A stretch of DNA of 64,000 bases from Bradyrhizobium monzae (lineage in GTDB: Bacteria > Pseudomonadota > Alphaproteobacteria > Rhizobiales > Xanthobacteraceae): NCBI RefSeq assembly GCF_021458635.1, contig NZ_JAIRDQ010000015.1:101436-165435 (forward strand), read 5' to 3'. Within the stretch, counting starts at the first letter, position 1. Every line of letters starts with the position of its first letter. Shown piece after piece: positions 16,714 to 25,596 of the stretch. The notes under the pieces are model-generated. The model searched no databases and was not told the origin of the DNA. It saw nothing but the letters and a program-made list of their open reading frames with translations. A program made the translations under genes and the position numbers.

Positions 16714-17814
16714 TCACAGCACGACGCCGGTTTCCTCGTTTAGCAGGTGCATGTTGTTGAGGTCCATCGCCAAACGCATGGGAGCCCCGTCCTTGGCGCC
16801 GGCATTGGGGTTGACGCGGCCGCAGACCGGCGTGCCTTCGAGTCCGAAATAGACCAGGGTCTCCATACCCATCGGTTCGGTGACATCGAGCACGGTGTCG
16901 AATGGTTCGACGCCGGGCTCCAGATGCGCATTCGATTCCGTGAGGTGTTCAGGACGGATGCCAAGCAGCAGCTTGTCGGTGCGAGGCAGCGCGTTGTAGC
17001 GCGCGGCACGCGCTGGCGGCAGCGCAAAGCCGATGCGGTCCGTGAGGCGGATTTGCAGCGCGCCGCCGGCATCCTCCAGCCGGCACGGGATGAAGTTCAT
17101 TGCGGGCGAGCCGATGAAGCCCGCGACAAAGCGCGTCGCCGGCTTGTGGTAGAGCTCGTTCGGCGTGCCGATCTGCTCGATGCGGCCCTTGTTCATCACC
17201 ACCACGCGATCGGCCAGCGTCATCGCCTCGACCTGGTCGTGGGTGACGTAGACGGTGGTGGTGCGCACCTTCTGATGCACCTTCTTGATTTCGATCCGCA
17301 TCTGTACCCGCAGCTTGGCGTCGAGATTGGACAGCGGCTCGTCGAACAGGAAGACCTTTGGATTGCGCACGATGGCGCGCCCCATGGCGACGCGCTGGCG
17401 CTGGCCACCGGAGAGCTGCTTCGGCTTGCGGTCGATCAGATCGGTGATGTCGAGCAGGCGGGCTGCCTCCGTCACCCGCGCCTTGATCTCGGCCTTGGGG
17501 TAGTGCTTCAGCCGCAGCCCGAACGACATGTTCTCGGCGACCGTCATGTGCGGGTAGAGCGCGTAGTTCTGGAACACCATGGCGATGTCGCGATCCTTCG
17601 GCGGCACGTCGTTGACGACGTCGCCCCCGATCATGATATCGCCGTCGCTGATGTCCTCGAGCCCCGCGATCATGCGCAACGTGGTCGACTTGCCGCAGCC
17701 GGAGGGGCCGACGAGGACGATGAACTCATGGTCGGCGATGTCGAGATCGATGCCGCGCACGGCTTCGACATCGTCGTAACGCTTGACCACCTTCCGCAAT
17801 GCAACGTCAGCCAT
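16714..17814 (-). CDS. Carbohydrate ABC importer ATP-binding protein (MalK/UgpC type)
   Basis: ATPase of 366 aa. It has Walker A GPSGCGKST near residue 38, Q-loop, signature LSGGQRQRVAMGRAIVR, Walker B VFLFDEPLSNLDAKLR and the H-loop VTHDQ. A C-terminal MalK-type TOBE/regulatory domain is present (LLGIRPEHL). The start MADVALRK at 17814 has AAGG upstream. It energises the two permeases encoded just before it. Confidence 0.92.
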   Translation of the reverse strand: MADVALRKVVKRYDDVEAVRGIDLDIADHEFIVLVGPSGCGKSTTLRMIAGLEDISDGDIMIGGDVVNDVPPKDRDIAMVFQNYALYPHMTVAENMSFGLRLKHYPKAEIKARVTEAARLLDITDLIDRKPKQLSGGQRQRVAMGRAIVRNPKVFLFDEPLSNLDAKLRVQMRIEIKKVHQKVRTTTVYVTHDQVEAMTLADRVVVMNKGRIEQIGTPNELYHKPATRFVAGFIGSPAMNFIPCRLEDAGGALQIRLTDRIGFALPPARAARYNALPRTDKLLLGIRPEHLTESNAHLEPGVEPFDTVLDVTEPMGMETLVYFGLEGTPVCGRVNPNAGAKDGAPMRLAMDLNNMHLLNEETGVVL

Positions 17815-17834
17815 GAAACCTCGACCTTTCAACA

Positions 17835-18746
17835 TCAACCCTTTGTCGCGCCGGCAGTCAGGCCGGCAATGTAGTAGTCCATCAGGAAGGCGTAGATGAT
17901 CAGTGGCGGTGCTGCGCCGAGCAGCGCGCCGGTCATGATCTGCCCCCAGTTGAAGACGTCGCCCTTGATCAGCGTGGTGGTGATGCCGACCGGAAGCACG
18001 AGCTGGTCGATGGATGTCGTGAACACGAGGGGGTAGAGGAATTGGGCCCAGGACACCGTGAAGGCGAAGATCGTCGCGGCGATCAGCCCGGGCAGCGCCA
18101 CCGGAATGAAGATCCGCAGCAAGGTCTGTAGCCAGGAGGCGCCGTCGATGATCGCGGCCTCGTCGAGCTCCTTGGGGATCGAAGCGAAATATCCGATCAT
18201 GATCCAGGTGCAGAACGGCACGGTCAGCGTCGGATAGATGAACACCAGCACATACCAGCGGTTCAGGAGCGTAATGCCGGTGAAGTCCTGGATCACCGCC
18301 AGCATCTTGAACAATGGAATGAACAGCAAGCTGTCCGGGATCAAATAGGTGAGAAACACGCCGGTCGCGAGCGTCGCCGAGCCCCAGAACTTCATTCGCG
18401 CCAGCGCGAACGCCGCGGGGATGCTGATCAGCATGGTGACGATCACGACCACGATCGAGATGATCGACGAGTTCCAGAAAAAGCGCAGGAACTGGTTCGA
18501 GGTCAGGAGTTCGACGTAATTGGACAGCGTCGGATGAAATACCCACCAGGGATTGGTCGCCGCCGAAATCTCCGCGCTGCTCTTGAGCGAGGTGATGAGC
18601 ATGTAAACCGGCGGCGTCAGGAAGAAGATCGCAAACAGCACCAGGAAGAAATAGGACCAGCGCAATGCCCAGGTGCGGTCCCGGCTCATGCTGCCGAGTT
18701 TGACCTTGCGGGACGGGCCGGCCTTGTCGATCGCGAGCGTGCTCAT
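17835..18746 (-). CDS. Carbohydrate ABC importer permease 2 (MalG type)
   Basis: Inner-membrane protein of 303 aa with six transmembrane segments; the first is YFFLVLFAIFFLTPPVYML. The EAA cytoplasmic loop reads IPKELDEAAIIDGASWLQTL. Its start touches the stop of the upstream permease. Confidence 0.92.
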   Translation of the reverse strand: MSTLAIDKAGPSRKVKLGSMSRDRTWALRWSYFFLVLFAIFFLTPPVYMLITSLKSSAEISAATNPWWVFHPTLSNYVELLTSNQFLRFFWNSSIISIVVVIVTMLISIPAAFALARMKFWGSATLATGVFLTYLIPDSLLFIPLFKMLAVIQDFTGITLLNRWYVLVFIYPTLTVPFCTWIMIGYFASIPKELDEAAIIDGASWLQTLLRIFIPVALPGLIAATIFAFTVSWAQFLYPLVFTTSIDQLVLPVGITTTLIKGDVFNWGQIMTGALLGAAPPLIIYAFLMDYYIAGLTAGATKG

Positions 18747-19684
18747 CAGGCCTCATTCCCACGTTTGTTGACATCGCGCAGGATGAAGACCGCGGCGACG
18801 GCGAGGATCGGCACCATGAACAGCGTGACGCAGGCGCCGAGCGGAATGTCGCTGCTCTGGATGCCGACCTGGAACGCCCAGGTGGCGAACAGATGCGTCG
18901 TGTCCAGCGGTCCGCCGGAGGTCAGGATGCGAACGATGTCGAAATTGGCGAAGGTGACGATCAGCGAGAACAGCGTGGTGATGGCGATAATGTTGCGCAT
19001 CATCGGCAGGGTGATGTGCCAGATCTTCTGCCACCAATTGGCGCCGTCGATCGACGCCGCCTCGTAGAGCTGGTCCGGCACCGATTTCAGCGCCGCAAGG
19101 TACATGATCAGGAAGAACGGCGCGCCGTACCAGACGTTGACGAGGATGACGGAGAAGCGTGCCCAGAAGGTGTCGCCGAGCCAGGGGATCGGACCGACGC
19201 CGAAGAAGGACAGCGTGTAGTTGAAGGCGCTGTAGGAGGGATCGAACAGCCAGAGCCAGGCGAGCGTACTCATCGCCGGCGGGATCACCCAGGGCACCAG
19301 CAGCATGCCGCGCCATTTGCGCTGCTTCTTGCCGGGAATGTTGTGGACGAAATGCGCGACAATGAAGCCGATCAGCGCCTTGAAGAACACGGCGGTCACC
19401 GCGAAGATGCAGGACTGCTTCACCACCATCCAGAATGTTTCGCGCTTGAACAGGAAGGTGAAGTTGCCGAAGCCGACGAACTTCGTCATCGCCTTGTTCA
19501 GAGTAGCCAGATAAATCGAGTAGAAGGCCGGGTAGAGCACGAGCAGCAGGATCAGCAAGATCAGCGGCAGCGTCAGGACGAACGCCACCGTCGATTTACG
19601 TCCCAGCGCATTGCGCAGGCTCGCCCGTTTGCGCGTGCCGGTGGGGCGGGCGACGCGACCTTGCTCAACGACGATATCGGCCAT
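18746..19684 (-). CDS. Carbohydrate ABC importer permease 1 (MalF type)
   Basis: Inner-membrane protein of 312 aa with six transmembrane segments and an EAA loop (SVPDQLYEAASIDGANWWQK). A basic cytoplasmic N-terminus (GTRKRASLRNALGRKS) precedes the first helix (VAFVLTLPLILLILLLVLY). Second gene of the operon, 139 bp after the binding protein. Confidence 0.92.
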   Translation of the reverse strand: MADIVVEQGRVARPTGTRKRASLRNALGRKSTVAFVLTLPLILLILLLVLYPAFYSIYLATLNKAMTKFVGFGNFTFLFKRETFWMVVKQSCIFAVTAVFFKALIGFIVAHFVHNIPGKKQRKWRGMLLVPWVIPPAMSTLAWLWLFDPSYSAFNYTLSFFGVGPIPWLGDTFWARFSVILVNVWYGAPFFLIMYLAALKSVPDQLYEAASIDGANWWQKIWHITLPMMRNIIAITTLFSLIVTFANFDIVRILTSGGPLDTTHLFATWAFQVGIQSSDIPLGACVTLFMVPILAVAAVFILRDVNKRGNEA

Positions 19685-19823
19685 GTCAGCTTCCTCAAGT
19701 CAGCTTCTTTGGGCCTGCTTCCTTGCAAACCGAAGCCGGCCGCACGTATCGGCCGCTGGTCACGCGGATCGGACGACGGGCGGGCGGCTCACGCGCGAGG
19801 CGTGAACCGCCATGCCCCCCGGC

Positions 19824-21167
19824 TCAGCTCCGCATGAAGCCTTCACACTCGCCCTCGGCCCAGGCGAGCGCCTGTTCCATCTTCTCGCCCTGCGCATAAC
19901 GCAGCGCCAACTTGGTCAGCGTCGCCTGATTATAGATTTGCTCCGCAATCTTTGGCGGCGCCGGCGCGGCGGCAATCGACAATGTCTGATGATTGTAGGG
20001 GTTCGGATAGTGATAGAGCGTGCCCTTCGGCGGTCCTTCCTCGGCCCAGGTCTTCAGCGTCGTCATGCTTGCGTACGCCGGCAGATCGTACCCGCCGCTC
20101 ACCTGAACGAACTTTTCGATCGACGACGGCTGCGACAGGTGACTAAGCAGGCTCTTGGCCGCTTCCTTGTTCTTGGAGAATTTCCAGATGCTCCAGAAGA
20201 ACGGCTGGAAAGGCGCAAAACGGCCCTTCGGTCCGGCCGGGAAGCCATGCGTCCAGCATTGCTCCGCGACCTGCGGCGCATCGCGCTTGGCGACCGCCCA
20301 AGCGCTCGGCGGGTTCATGATCAGGGCGCCCTTGCCGGAAATCAGCCATTTGTTGTTCGAGGCGTCGTCCCAGGAGGGCGCGTCCGGCGGCAACACCGCG
20401 ATCAGCTTCTTGTAGAATTCGAGCGCCTGCCGTACCTCGTCTGTCTTGACGGTGATGTCGCCCTTGGCGTTGACGAGCTCGGCACCGAAGGACTGGAAGA
20501 TCGCGCCCGCGGTGTCGATGTTGTCCGGGGTCGTGCCGAGGCCGATGCCGAAGGCGAAGCCGCCCTTTTGGCAGGCTTCGGCCGCCTTGAGGAACGTATC
20601 CATCGTCCAGTTGTCGGCCTTGGGCGGTGAACCGGCCGGATACATTTCCTGGACATCGATATTCGCGTATTTCTTCATCAGATCGATACGCGAGCAGGGC
20701 CCTTTTATCTGACTGCCAGCGGTCGCCGGCACGGCGAGCCATTTGCCGCCGGCCTGGCCGAGATACTTGACCGTGCCGTTCACCTCGCCGTTCTGCTTGA
20801 TGACCGGCTCCATGACGTCATTGACCGGTTCAAGCAAGTTGTCATAGGCGTGCGGCTGCCAGCCGATTTGAGACGACAGGATATCGTGCCCGGACTTTGC
20901 CTGCGCCTCGGCTGCCATCGTCAAAAGGAGCTTGTTGCCCTGGCTGGTGATGTAGTCGATGGAAACCTCGACCTTCTCCTTGGCAGCCCATTCATTGATC
21001 AGGTCGGTGGAGGCAGCGTTGGCGCCGGGTACCCAGTGGTCCCACAGGCCGATCGAGAGCTTACCGGCGGCGTAAGCGCCTCGGACGTAGGGCGCTGCGA
21101 TGAGCGCCGTGGAGGACATTGCAGTGGCAGCCACAAATTGACGTCGCGTCAGTGTCTTGCGTGACAT
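19824..21167 (-). CDS. Carbohydrate ABC importer solute-binding protein, Tat-type signal
   Basis: Protein of 447 aa of the SBP_bac_1 family. The signal TLTRRQFVAATAMSSTALIA has the twin arginine, so export is probably folded through Tat. The body shows LSIGLWDHWVPGANAASTDL and a hinge region typical of sugar binders. Encoded first in the minus-strand operon binding protein - permease - permease - ATPase - dehydrogenase. The sugar cannot be told from sequence. Confidence 0.9.
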   Translation of the reverse strand: MSRKTLTRRQFVAATAMSSTALIAAPYVRGAYAAGKLSIGLWDHWVPGANAASTDLINEWAAKEKVEVSIDYITSQGNKLLLTMAAEAQAKSGHDILSSQIGWQPHAYDNLLEPVNDVMEPVIKQNGEVNGTVKYLGQAGGKWLAVPATAGSQIKGPCSRIDLMKKYANIDVQEMYPAGSPPKADNWTMDTFLKAAEACQKGGFAFGIGLGTTPDNIDTAGAIFQSFGAELVNAKGDITVKTDEVRQALEFYKKLIAVLPPDAPSWDDASNNKWLISGKGALIMNPPSAWAVAKRDAPQVAEQCWTHGFPAGPKGRFAPFQPFFWSIWKFSKNKEAAKSLLSHLSQPSSIEKFVQVSGGYDLPAYASMTTLKTWAEEGPPKGTLYHYPNPYNHQTLSIAAAPAPPKIAEQIYNQATLTKLALRYAQGEKMEQALAWAEGECEGFMRS

Positions 21168-21645
21168 CGCGTTTCCTCACCTTGGTGTGTTTTATCGTTC
21201 TGTCGTTTCCTCTGACTTTCCTGAGTTTGTTTTTTGATTTTGTTGTTTTGCGTTTCTTATTGGCGCCGTCATCTCCGGCGGCAAATCACGCGGAGGACAC
21301 GGCAAATTGGTAGCGCGATCAGATCATGATTGATTGCGTCTGTCGAGAAAGCCGAATGCCTCGCTCTCTAGAACTAACGTTGTGTGCCGAATGATCGCGG
21401 CCAGTGTCGGCGATGAGCTGCGGCTGCGGTTGCTCTTATTGCGACGCACACTGCGGCGTGCGACGGCTGGAGACAATCCGTGCGCAATTACGCCGCAGTT
21501 CCGAATGAGCCTGCACAACCGCTTCGCGCCAAAGGCCTTCCAAACGGGGACAGCGTTGGTCCGCGCCTAGACCTCGGCGCCGCGAAAACGATAGAGTTGC
21601 AACCGGCAGGAGGCCTGCCGTTTCCGAGAGGGCAAGCAGATCGAC
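21168..21645. other. Intergenic, 478 bp, divergent promoter region
   Basis: Separates the sugar ABC operon (minus) from the LTXXQ gene (plus). The first 90 bp are notably T-rich (21181-21265), unlike the GC-rich surroundings, and fit the promoter of the ABC operon. No convincing gene was found. Confidence 0.5.
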
Positions 21646-22464
21646 ATGAAGACCCAAATGATCACCCCGGCGCCGCCTGCGCGGCTTCGCCTGCGACGAT
21701 GGCTCGCGCTCGGGTCCGTTGTGACAGTGCTGATCGGCGCGGCTGCGGTTGCGAATGCACAAGGTTTGGTCAAGGGCGTTCAGGACGGCGCTGCGGCCGG
21801 TAACAAGGCGGCAGGTCCGGTCGGTGGCGTTCTCGGCGGCGCTATTGGCGGCGTAGTCGGCGTCTTCACCGGTGTGCTCGGCGTCGGGAATAACAATGGC
21901 CAGGCGCCGGCTGCCAAGGACGCATCCAAGGATGCGAAGGACTCCAAGCAGCCGGGCGCCGCAAAGGACAAGGATGCCAAGAGCGCCAAGGAGAGCGCGA
22001 AAGCCGGCAAGGGTGCCAAGGCGAGCAAGGAGGCCAAGAACGCTCCGGCGGATGCGGATACCAAGGACAAGGACGTCACGGTCCTGACCCAGCCCGGCGC
22101 ACCGCAACTGACCGCCGACCAGATCGTCTCCAACAGCGATTCTTATATCGAGCGGATCAAGACCGAGCTGAATCTCACGCCCGACCAGGAGAAGCACTGG
22201 TTCGGCTTCTCCAGCGCGATGCACTATCTCGGGCATAATGGCGCCGAGCGGCTCAATCTGAGAATCGAGCGCGCCAAGCGGGATCCGCCCGACGACATCA
22301 TCGAGCAGATGCGCAATGAGGCGCAATTCCTGATCGACCGCGCCTCCGATCAGCGCAACGTCGCCGATGCCGCCGAACCCTTGTTCTCGAGCCTCGACGA
22401 CAAACAGAAGCAGGTGTTCATCCAGGAGATGGTTCACCTCAGCCATGAGCGCGGCCTGGATTGA
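21646..22464 (+). CDS. Exported LTXXQ (Spy/CpxP-like) protein with Lys/Ala-rich repeats
   Basis: Protein of 272 aa. It has a hydrophobic N-terminal segment (WLALGSVVTVLIGAAAVANAQ), a Gly-rich segment (GGVLGGAIGGVVGVFTGVLG) and a 60-residue Lys/Ala/Asp repeat resembling histone H1 tails (AKDASKDAKDSKQ onward). A C-terminal helical domain carries two LTxxQ-type motifs, LTPDQEKHW and LDDKQKQVF. LTXXQ proteins are periplasmic and related to Spy chaperones. The basic tail could bind an envelope polymer (inference). Confidence 0.7.
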   Translation: MKTQMITPAPPARLRLRRWLALGSVVTVLIGAAAVANAQGLVKGVQDGAAAGNKAAGPVGGVLGGAIGGVVGVFTGVLGVGNNNGQAPAAKDASKDAKDSKQPGAAKDKDAKSAKESAKAGKGAKASKEAKNAPADADTKDKDVTVLTQPGAPQLTADQIVSNSDSYIERIKTELNLTPDQEKHWFGFSSAMHYLGHNGAERLNLRIERAKRDPPDDIIEQMRNEAQFLIDRASDQRNVADAAEPLFSSLDDKQKQVFIQEMVHLSHERGLD

Positions 22465-22589
22465 TCAAGCTTGAGTTGGATTGCAGGGATTCGTGGAATT
22501 TTATTCGTGGAATTTAAAGGCCACGAATTCGTGAATCCTTCTCGCAAATCGGGTATGCTTAGCTTCGCAAGGTGGCTGCGAGGTTGATA

Positions 22590-22967
22590 ATGGCGGACGG
22601 GCTCTCCGTTTTCCTGGTCGAAGACGAGGCGTTGATCCGGATGATGATGGCTGACATGGTGGCCGAGCTTGGCCATCATGTCGTCGCGGAAGCGGACAAT
22701 GTGCGCGATGCGAGCGCCTTTGCGATGACCGCGCAGTACGATTTCGCGATCCTCGACATCAACCTGATGGGCGTTTATGTCGATCCGGTCGCCGATTTGA
22801 TCGAGCGCCGCGGCAAGCCGTTCCTGTTCGCGACGGGCTACGGGCCGGAATTGCTGCCGTCCTTGCTCCGCCGCAGGCCGATCCTGCGCAAACCGATTGC
22901 GCTCGACCAGCTCAAGATCATGATCGACTCGCTGTTTCCGGATGCGCCGGCCAAAGCTTCGCACTGA
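22590..22967 (+). CDS. Single-domain response regulator
   Basis: Receiver-only protein of 125 aa. Acidic pocket residues are in VEDEAL near the start, the phosphoacceptor is the Asp of FAILDINLMG, the Thr position is ATGYG, and the conserved Lys is in LRKPI. It has no output domain, so it signals by protein interaction or phosphotransfer. The start at 22590 (MADGLSV) is preferred over an upstream GTG at 22572. No kinase is adjacent. Confidence 0.85.
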   Translation: MADGLSVFLVEDEALIRMMMADMVAELGHHVVAEADNVRDASAFAMTAQYDFAILDINLMGVYVDPVADLIERRGKPFLFATGYGPELLPSLLRRRPILRKPIALDQLKIMIDSLFPDAPAKASH

Positions 22968-23017
22968 GCCAAGGCGGCCAAACTGACATTGTCAACGATC
23001 GAGACATCGTCAACGAA

Positions 23018-23044
23018 AATGGCCGCCCGACAGGGGCGGCCATT
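23018..23044. terminator. Bidirectional terminator-like hairpin
   Basis: Perfect 11 bp stem AATGGCCGCCC/GGGCGGCCATT with loop GACAG. It sits between the response regulator and the convergent small membrane protein gene, with A- and T-bearing ends on both sides. Confidence 0.65.
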
Positions 23045-23068
23045 TGGTGACGGAAGATCGTCAGTGTT

Positions 23069-23230
23069 TCACATCAGGCCGGCGCTCAGGTCGACGCCGT
23101 GTGCCATCAGGCTGAACGAGGCAATGAGCCCCAGGCCGCAGAAGATGATAATGGCTTTAAAGGAATAGTCGGTCGACCGGGTCTGGATTGCAGCCGGCAT
23201 TTCGGCGAGCGAAATCATGCTCATGTTCAT
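23069..23230 (-). CDS. Small single-pass membrane protein, unknown
   Basis: Protein of 53 aa, below usual length cut-offs. It has a polar N-terminal half (MNMSMISLAEMPAAIQTRS), one hydrophobic helix (AIIIFCGLGLIASFSLMA), and a short tail ending GLM. A GGGGGGAA ribosome site precedes the ATG at 23228-23230. It ends just after the shared hairpin. Function unknown. Confidence 0.6.
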   Translation of the reverse strand: MNMSMISLAEMPAAIQTRSTDYSFKAIIIFCGLGLIASFSLMAHGVDLSAGLM

Positions 23231-23369
23231 TCCCCCCTGTGTTGATCCTGAATTGCATCAGGTGAGGGAACTCCTAGAGCAAAAAGTTTGATGCGAGGTT
23301 GCGAGGGATCCTTAACGGAATCGCAATCGATCGCGGACTCGTCTCCGGACGAGGCGAAGTGTTGCAGCC

Positions 23370-23573
23370 TCAGTTGCGGCCGGCCTTCAGCACCTTGGCG
23401 ATGGTGTGGGCCGTCATGGCGGCGCGGTCCGAGGCACGCTGGGCCGCCAACCGGTCCCGGGCCTTTTCCTCGATCAGCAGCTCGATCAGCGCCCTGCGCT
23501 TGCCGTCATCGTCTGCCTCGGTCAGCAGCCGGTGATAGCGGTGATAGTCGAAGCCCACATCCTGCTTACGCAT
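23370..23573 (-). CDS. Small helical charged protein, unknown
   Basis: Protein of 67 aa, mostly helix with alternating charges (EADDDGKRRALIELLIEEKARDRLAAQ). The start at 23573 (MRKQDVGF) is chosen; an in-frame ATG at 23588 would add five residues. No family recognised. Confidence 0.5.
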   Translation of the reverse strand: MRKQDVGFDYHRYHRLLTEADDDGKRRALIELLIEEKARDRLAAQRASDRAAMTAHTIAKVLKAGRN

Positions 23574-23717
23574 GTCACGCCCCCGCATCTACGCCACACA
23601 CCGGCGCGAATTGTTTCCCATCGGAAACCACGGGGCAAGCACGATCCTGCGTGGAACCGCGCGTGCGCTGCAATCAGCTGTGAATTGCTTAACGGAAGGT
23701 GCAAGGGCGGACGCGCT

Positions 23718-24692
23718 TCAATCCAGATTGTGGTCGGCGAACATCTTCAGGCCGACGAAGCTTGCATCGGGCTTCATGACGAGGCGCGTCGGGATGTTGC
23801 GCAAATAGTCCTGGAAGCGCCCTTTGGCTTCGAAACGCGCGCGAAATGCTGAAGCCGAAAGGAATTCCGGAAAGCGCGGCGCGATTCCGCCGGCAATGTA
23901 GACGCCGCCTCTGGCGCCGAAGGTCACCGCGAGATTGCCGGCAACCGAGCCGAGGATGTCGCAAAACATCGCCAGTGTTGCGCGGCTGAGTTCGCATGTG
24001 CCGTCCAGCGCCGCCTTCGTGATCGCTGCCGCATCGCGTTGCGGCACCTGGGCTCCGTCGACCTCGGCCATCGCCTCGTAGAGGGATTGCAGCCCGGAGC
24101 CGGAGAGGGCGCCGCGCTCGATGGAGACGTGGCCGAAGCGCCGGCGCATGGCGGCGATTACCCGCTCCTCGCGCTCGTTCTCCGCCGGAAGCGTCGCGTG
24201 GCCGGCCTCCGTGACGACAGCCAGCCGGGAGCCATGGCGCTCGACCAGGCAGGAGACGCCGAAGCCGGTCCCGGGGCCGACCACCAGCAGCGGCTCTCCG
24301 GGCATGCCGTCCTGGCCGCCGAGCGGAATCAGGTCGGCCGGCTGCAAGGCCGGCAGGGACCAGGCCACCACTTCGAAATCGTTGAGCACATGGACGCTGT
24401 CGAAGCCGAGCGCCGGCTGGAGCTCGTTGCCGTCGATCACCCACGGGCTGTTGGTCATGACGCAGCGATTGTTGGTGACGGGACCGGCGACGGCGAGGAC
24501 GGCCCTGGCCGGCTTCTCGCTGTCGGCCCGCCGCAGCACGTCAGTGATGGCCTCGCGCACCGTCGGATGGTCGGCGACCTTCACGTAGTCGATCGGTCCG
24601 ATCTGCTCGCCATTGCTCAGCGCGAAGCGCGCGTTGGTACCGCCGATATCGGCGAGAAGAATATTGCCTGTCTTGCCGATACTCATGACCAT
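23718..24692 (-). CDS. glk: Glucokinase
   Basis: ATP-dependent glucose kinase of 324 aa, close to E. coli Glk (321 aa). The phosphate-binding motif LLADIGGTNARFAL is at residues 12-25. Other marks are the sugar segment FEVVAWSLPAL with VLNDFEV, GPGTGFG, TEAGHATLP, and C-terminal GGVYIAGGIAPR. A second in-frame ATG at 24686 is an alternative start. Divergent from pncA. Confidence 0.92.
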   Translation of the reverse strand: MVMSIGKTGNILLADIGGTNARFALSNGEQIGPIDYVKVADHPTVREAITDVLRRADSEKPARAVLAVAGPVTNNRCVMTNSPWVIDGNELQPALGFDSVHVLNDFEVVAWSLPALQPADLIPLGGQDGMPGEPLLVVGPGTGFGVSCLVERHGSRLAVVTEAGHATLPAENEREERVIAAMRRRFGHVSIERGALSGSGLQSLYEAMAEVDGAQVPQRDAAAITKAALDGTCELSRATLAMFCDILGSVAGNLAVTFGARGGVYIAGGIAPRFPEFLSASAFRARFEAKGRFQDYLRNIPTRLVMKPDASFVGLKMFADHNLD

Positions 24693-24956
24693 TTGGCTGC
24701 CTTAGCCTTGCAGGCTTTGGGAACCCTTTTCCTCCACGCCTTCGCCGCGATCCGCACGCCGCGGATATCAGAGATTCCGCCCTCGGGTACAGCTAGTCAA
24801 CACGGACGAGGCCAAAGCGTTGCATCCGGGGGGATCAGCCGGCCGATCGCGCGACATCGTTGCACGTGGCCGCAGGTTGCGAAGCCGCGCGGGAAGATCG
24901 ACATTGATGACAGCGGCCGACGCCGATTGCGCCGGACCGACGAAATAGGACCTGCG

Positions 24957-25583
24957 ATGAAGATAACCGACCGCGACGTGCTGCTGGTGATCGACGTGCA
25001 GAACGATTTCTGCACCGGCGGAGCGCTCGCCGTTCCGGGCGGCGAGAAGGTCGTCCCCGCCATCAATCGGATTGCCCAGAAATTCACCAATGTGGTGCTG
25101 ACGCAGGACTGGCATCCGGGCGACCACGTCTCCTTCGCCCCGAACCATGCGGGCCGTCAGCCGTTCCAGACCATCGAGCTCGACTACGGCACCCAGGTGC
25201 TCTGGCCGACGCATTGCGTCCAGGGCACGGCCGGCGCCGAATTCCATCGGGAGCTCGAGGCCACCCGCGCGAACCTTGTGGTGCGCAAGGGTTTCCGCCG
25301 CGGCATCGATTCCTATTCGGCGCTGTTCGAGAACGACCACAAGACGCCGACCGGCCTGCTCGGCTATTTGCGCGAGCGCGAGCTGAAGACCGTTTTCGTC
25401 GCCGGCCTGGCGCTCGATTTCTGCGTCCGCTTTTCCGCGGAGGATGCGCGCAAGGCGGGGTTCGAAATTGTCGTGATCGAAGACGCCTGCCGCGGCATCG
25501 ACCTCGACGGCTCGATTGCGGCGACCCATCATAGCTTCAGGGAGCTCGGCATTTCCGTCGTCAGCCTGGAGGCATTCCTGTGA
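24957..25583 (+). CDS. pncA: Nicotinamidase
   Basis: Hydrolyses nicotinamide to nicotinate in NAD salvage; 208 aa. The catalytic triad is visible as D13 (VIDVQNDF), K111 (VVRKGF) and C156 (LALDFCVRF). Metal ligands are D51, H53 and H57 (DWHPGDH). The ATG at 24957 is used because the family starts here; the long upstream frame is antisense to glk. It begins a plus-strand run with a PhaC-like gene and nadE. Confidence 0.93.
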   Translation: MKITDRDVLLVIDVQNDFCTGGALAVPGGEKVVPAINRIAQKFTNVVLTQDWHPGDHVSFAPNHAGRQPFQTIELDYGTQVLWPTHCVQGTAGAEFHRELEATRANLVVRKGFRRGIDSYSALFENDHKTPTGLLGYLRERELKTVFVAGLALDFCVRFSAEDARKAGFEIVVIEDACRGIDLDGSIAATHHSFRELGISVVSLEAFL

Positions 25584-25596
25584 GGATCGCGCGATA

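Noticed and set aside
16714..18774. Apparent 686 aa fusion of permease and ATPase
   Set aside because: The N-terminal half is an out-of-frame reading of the permease; the ATPase starts at 17814 with its own ribosome site.
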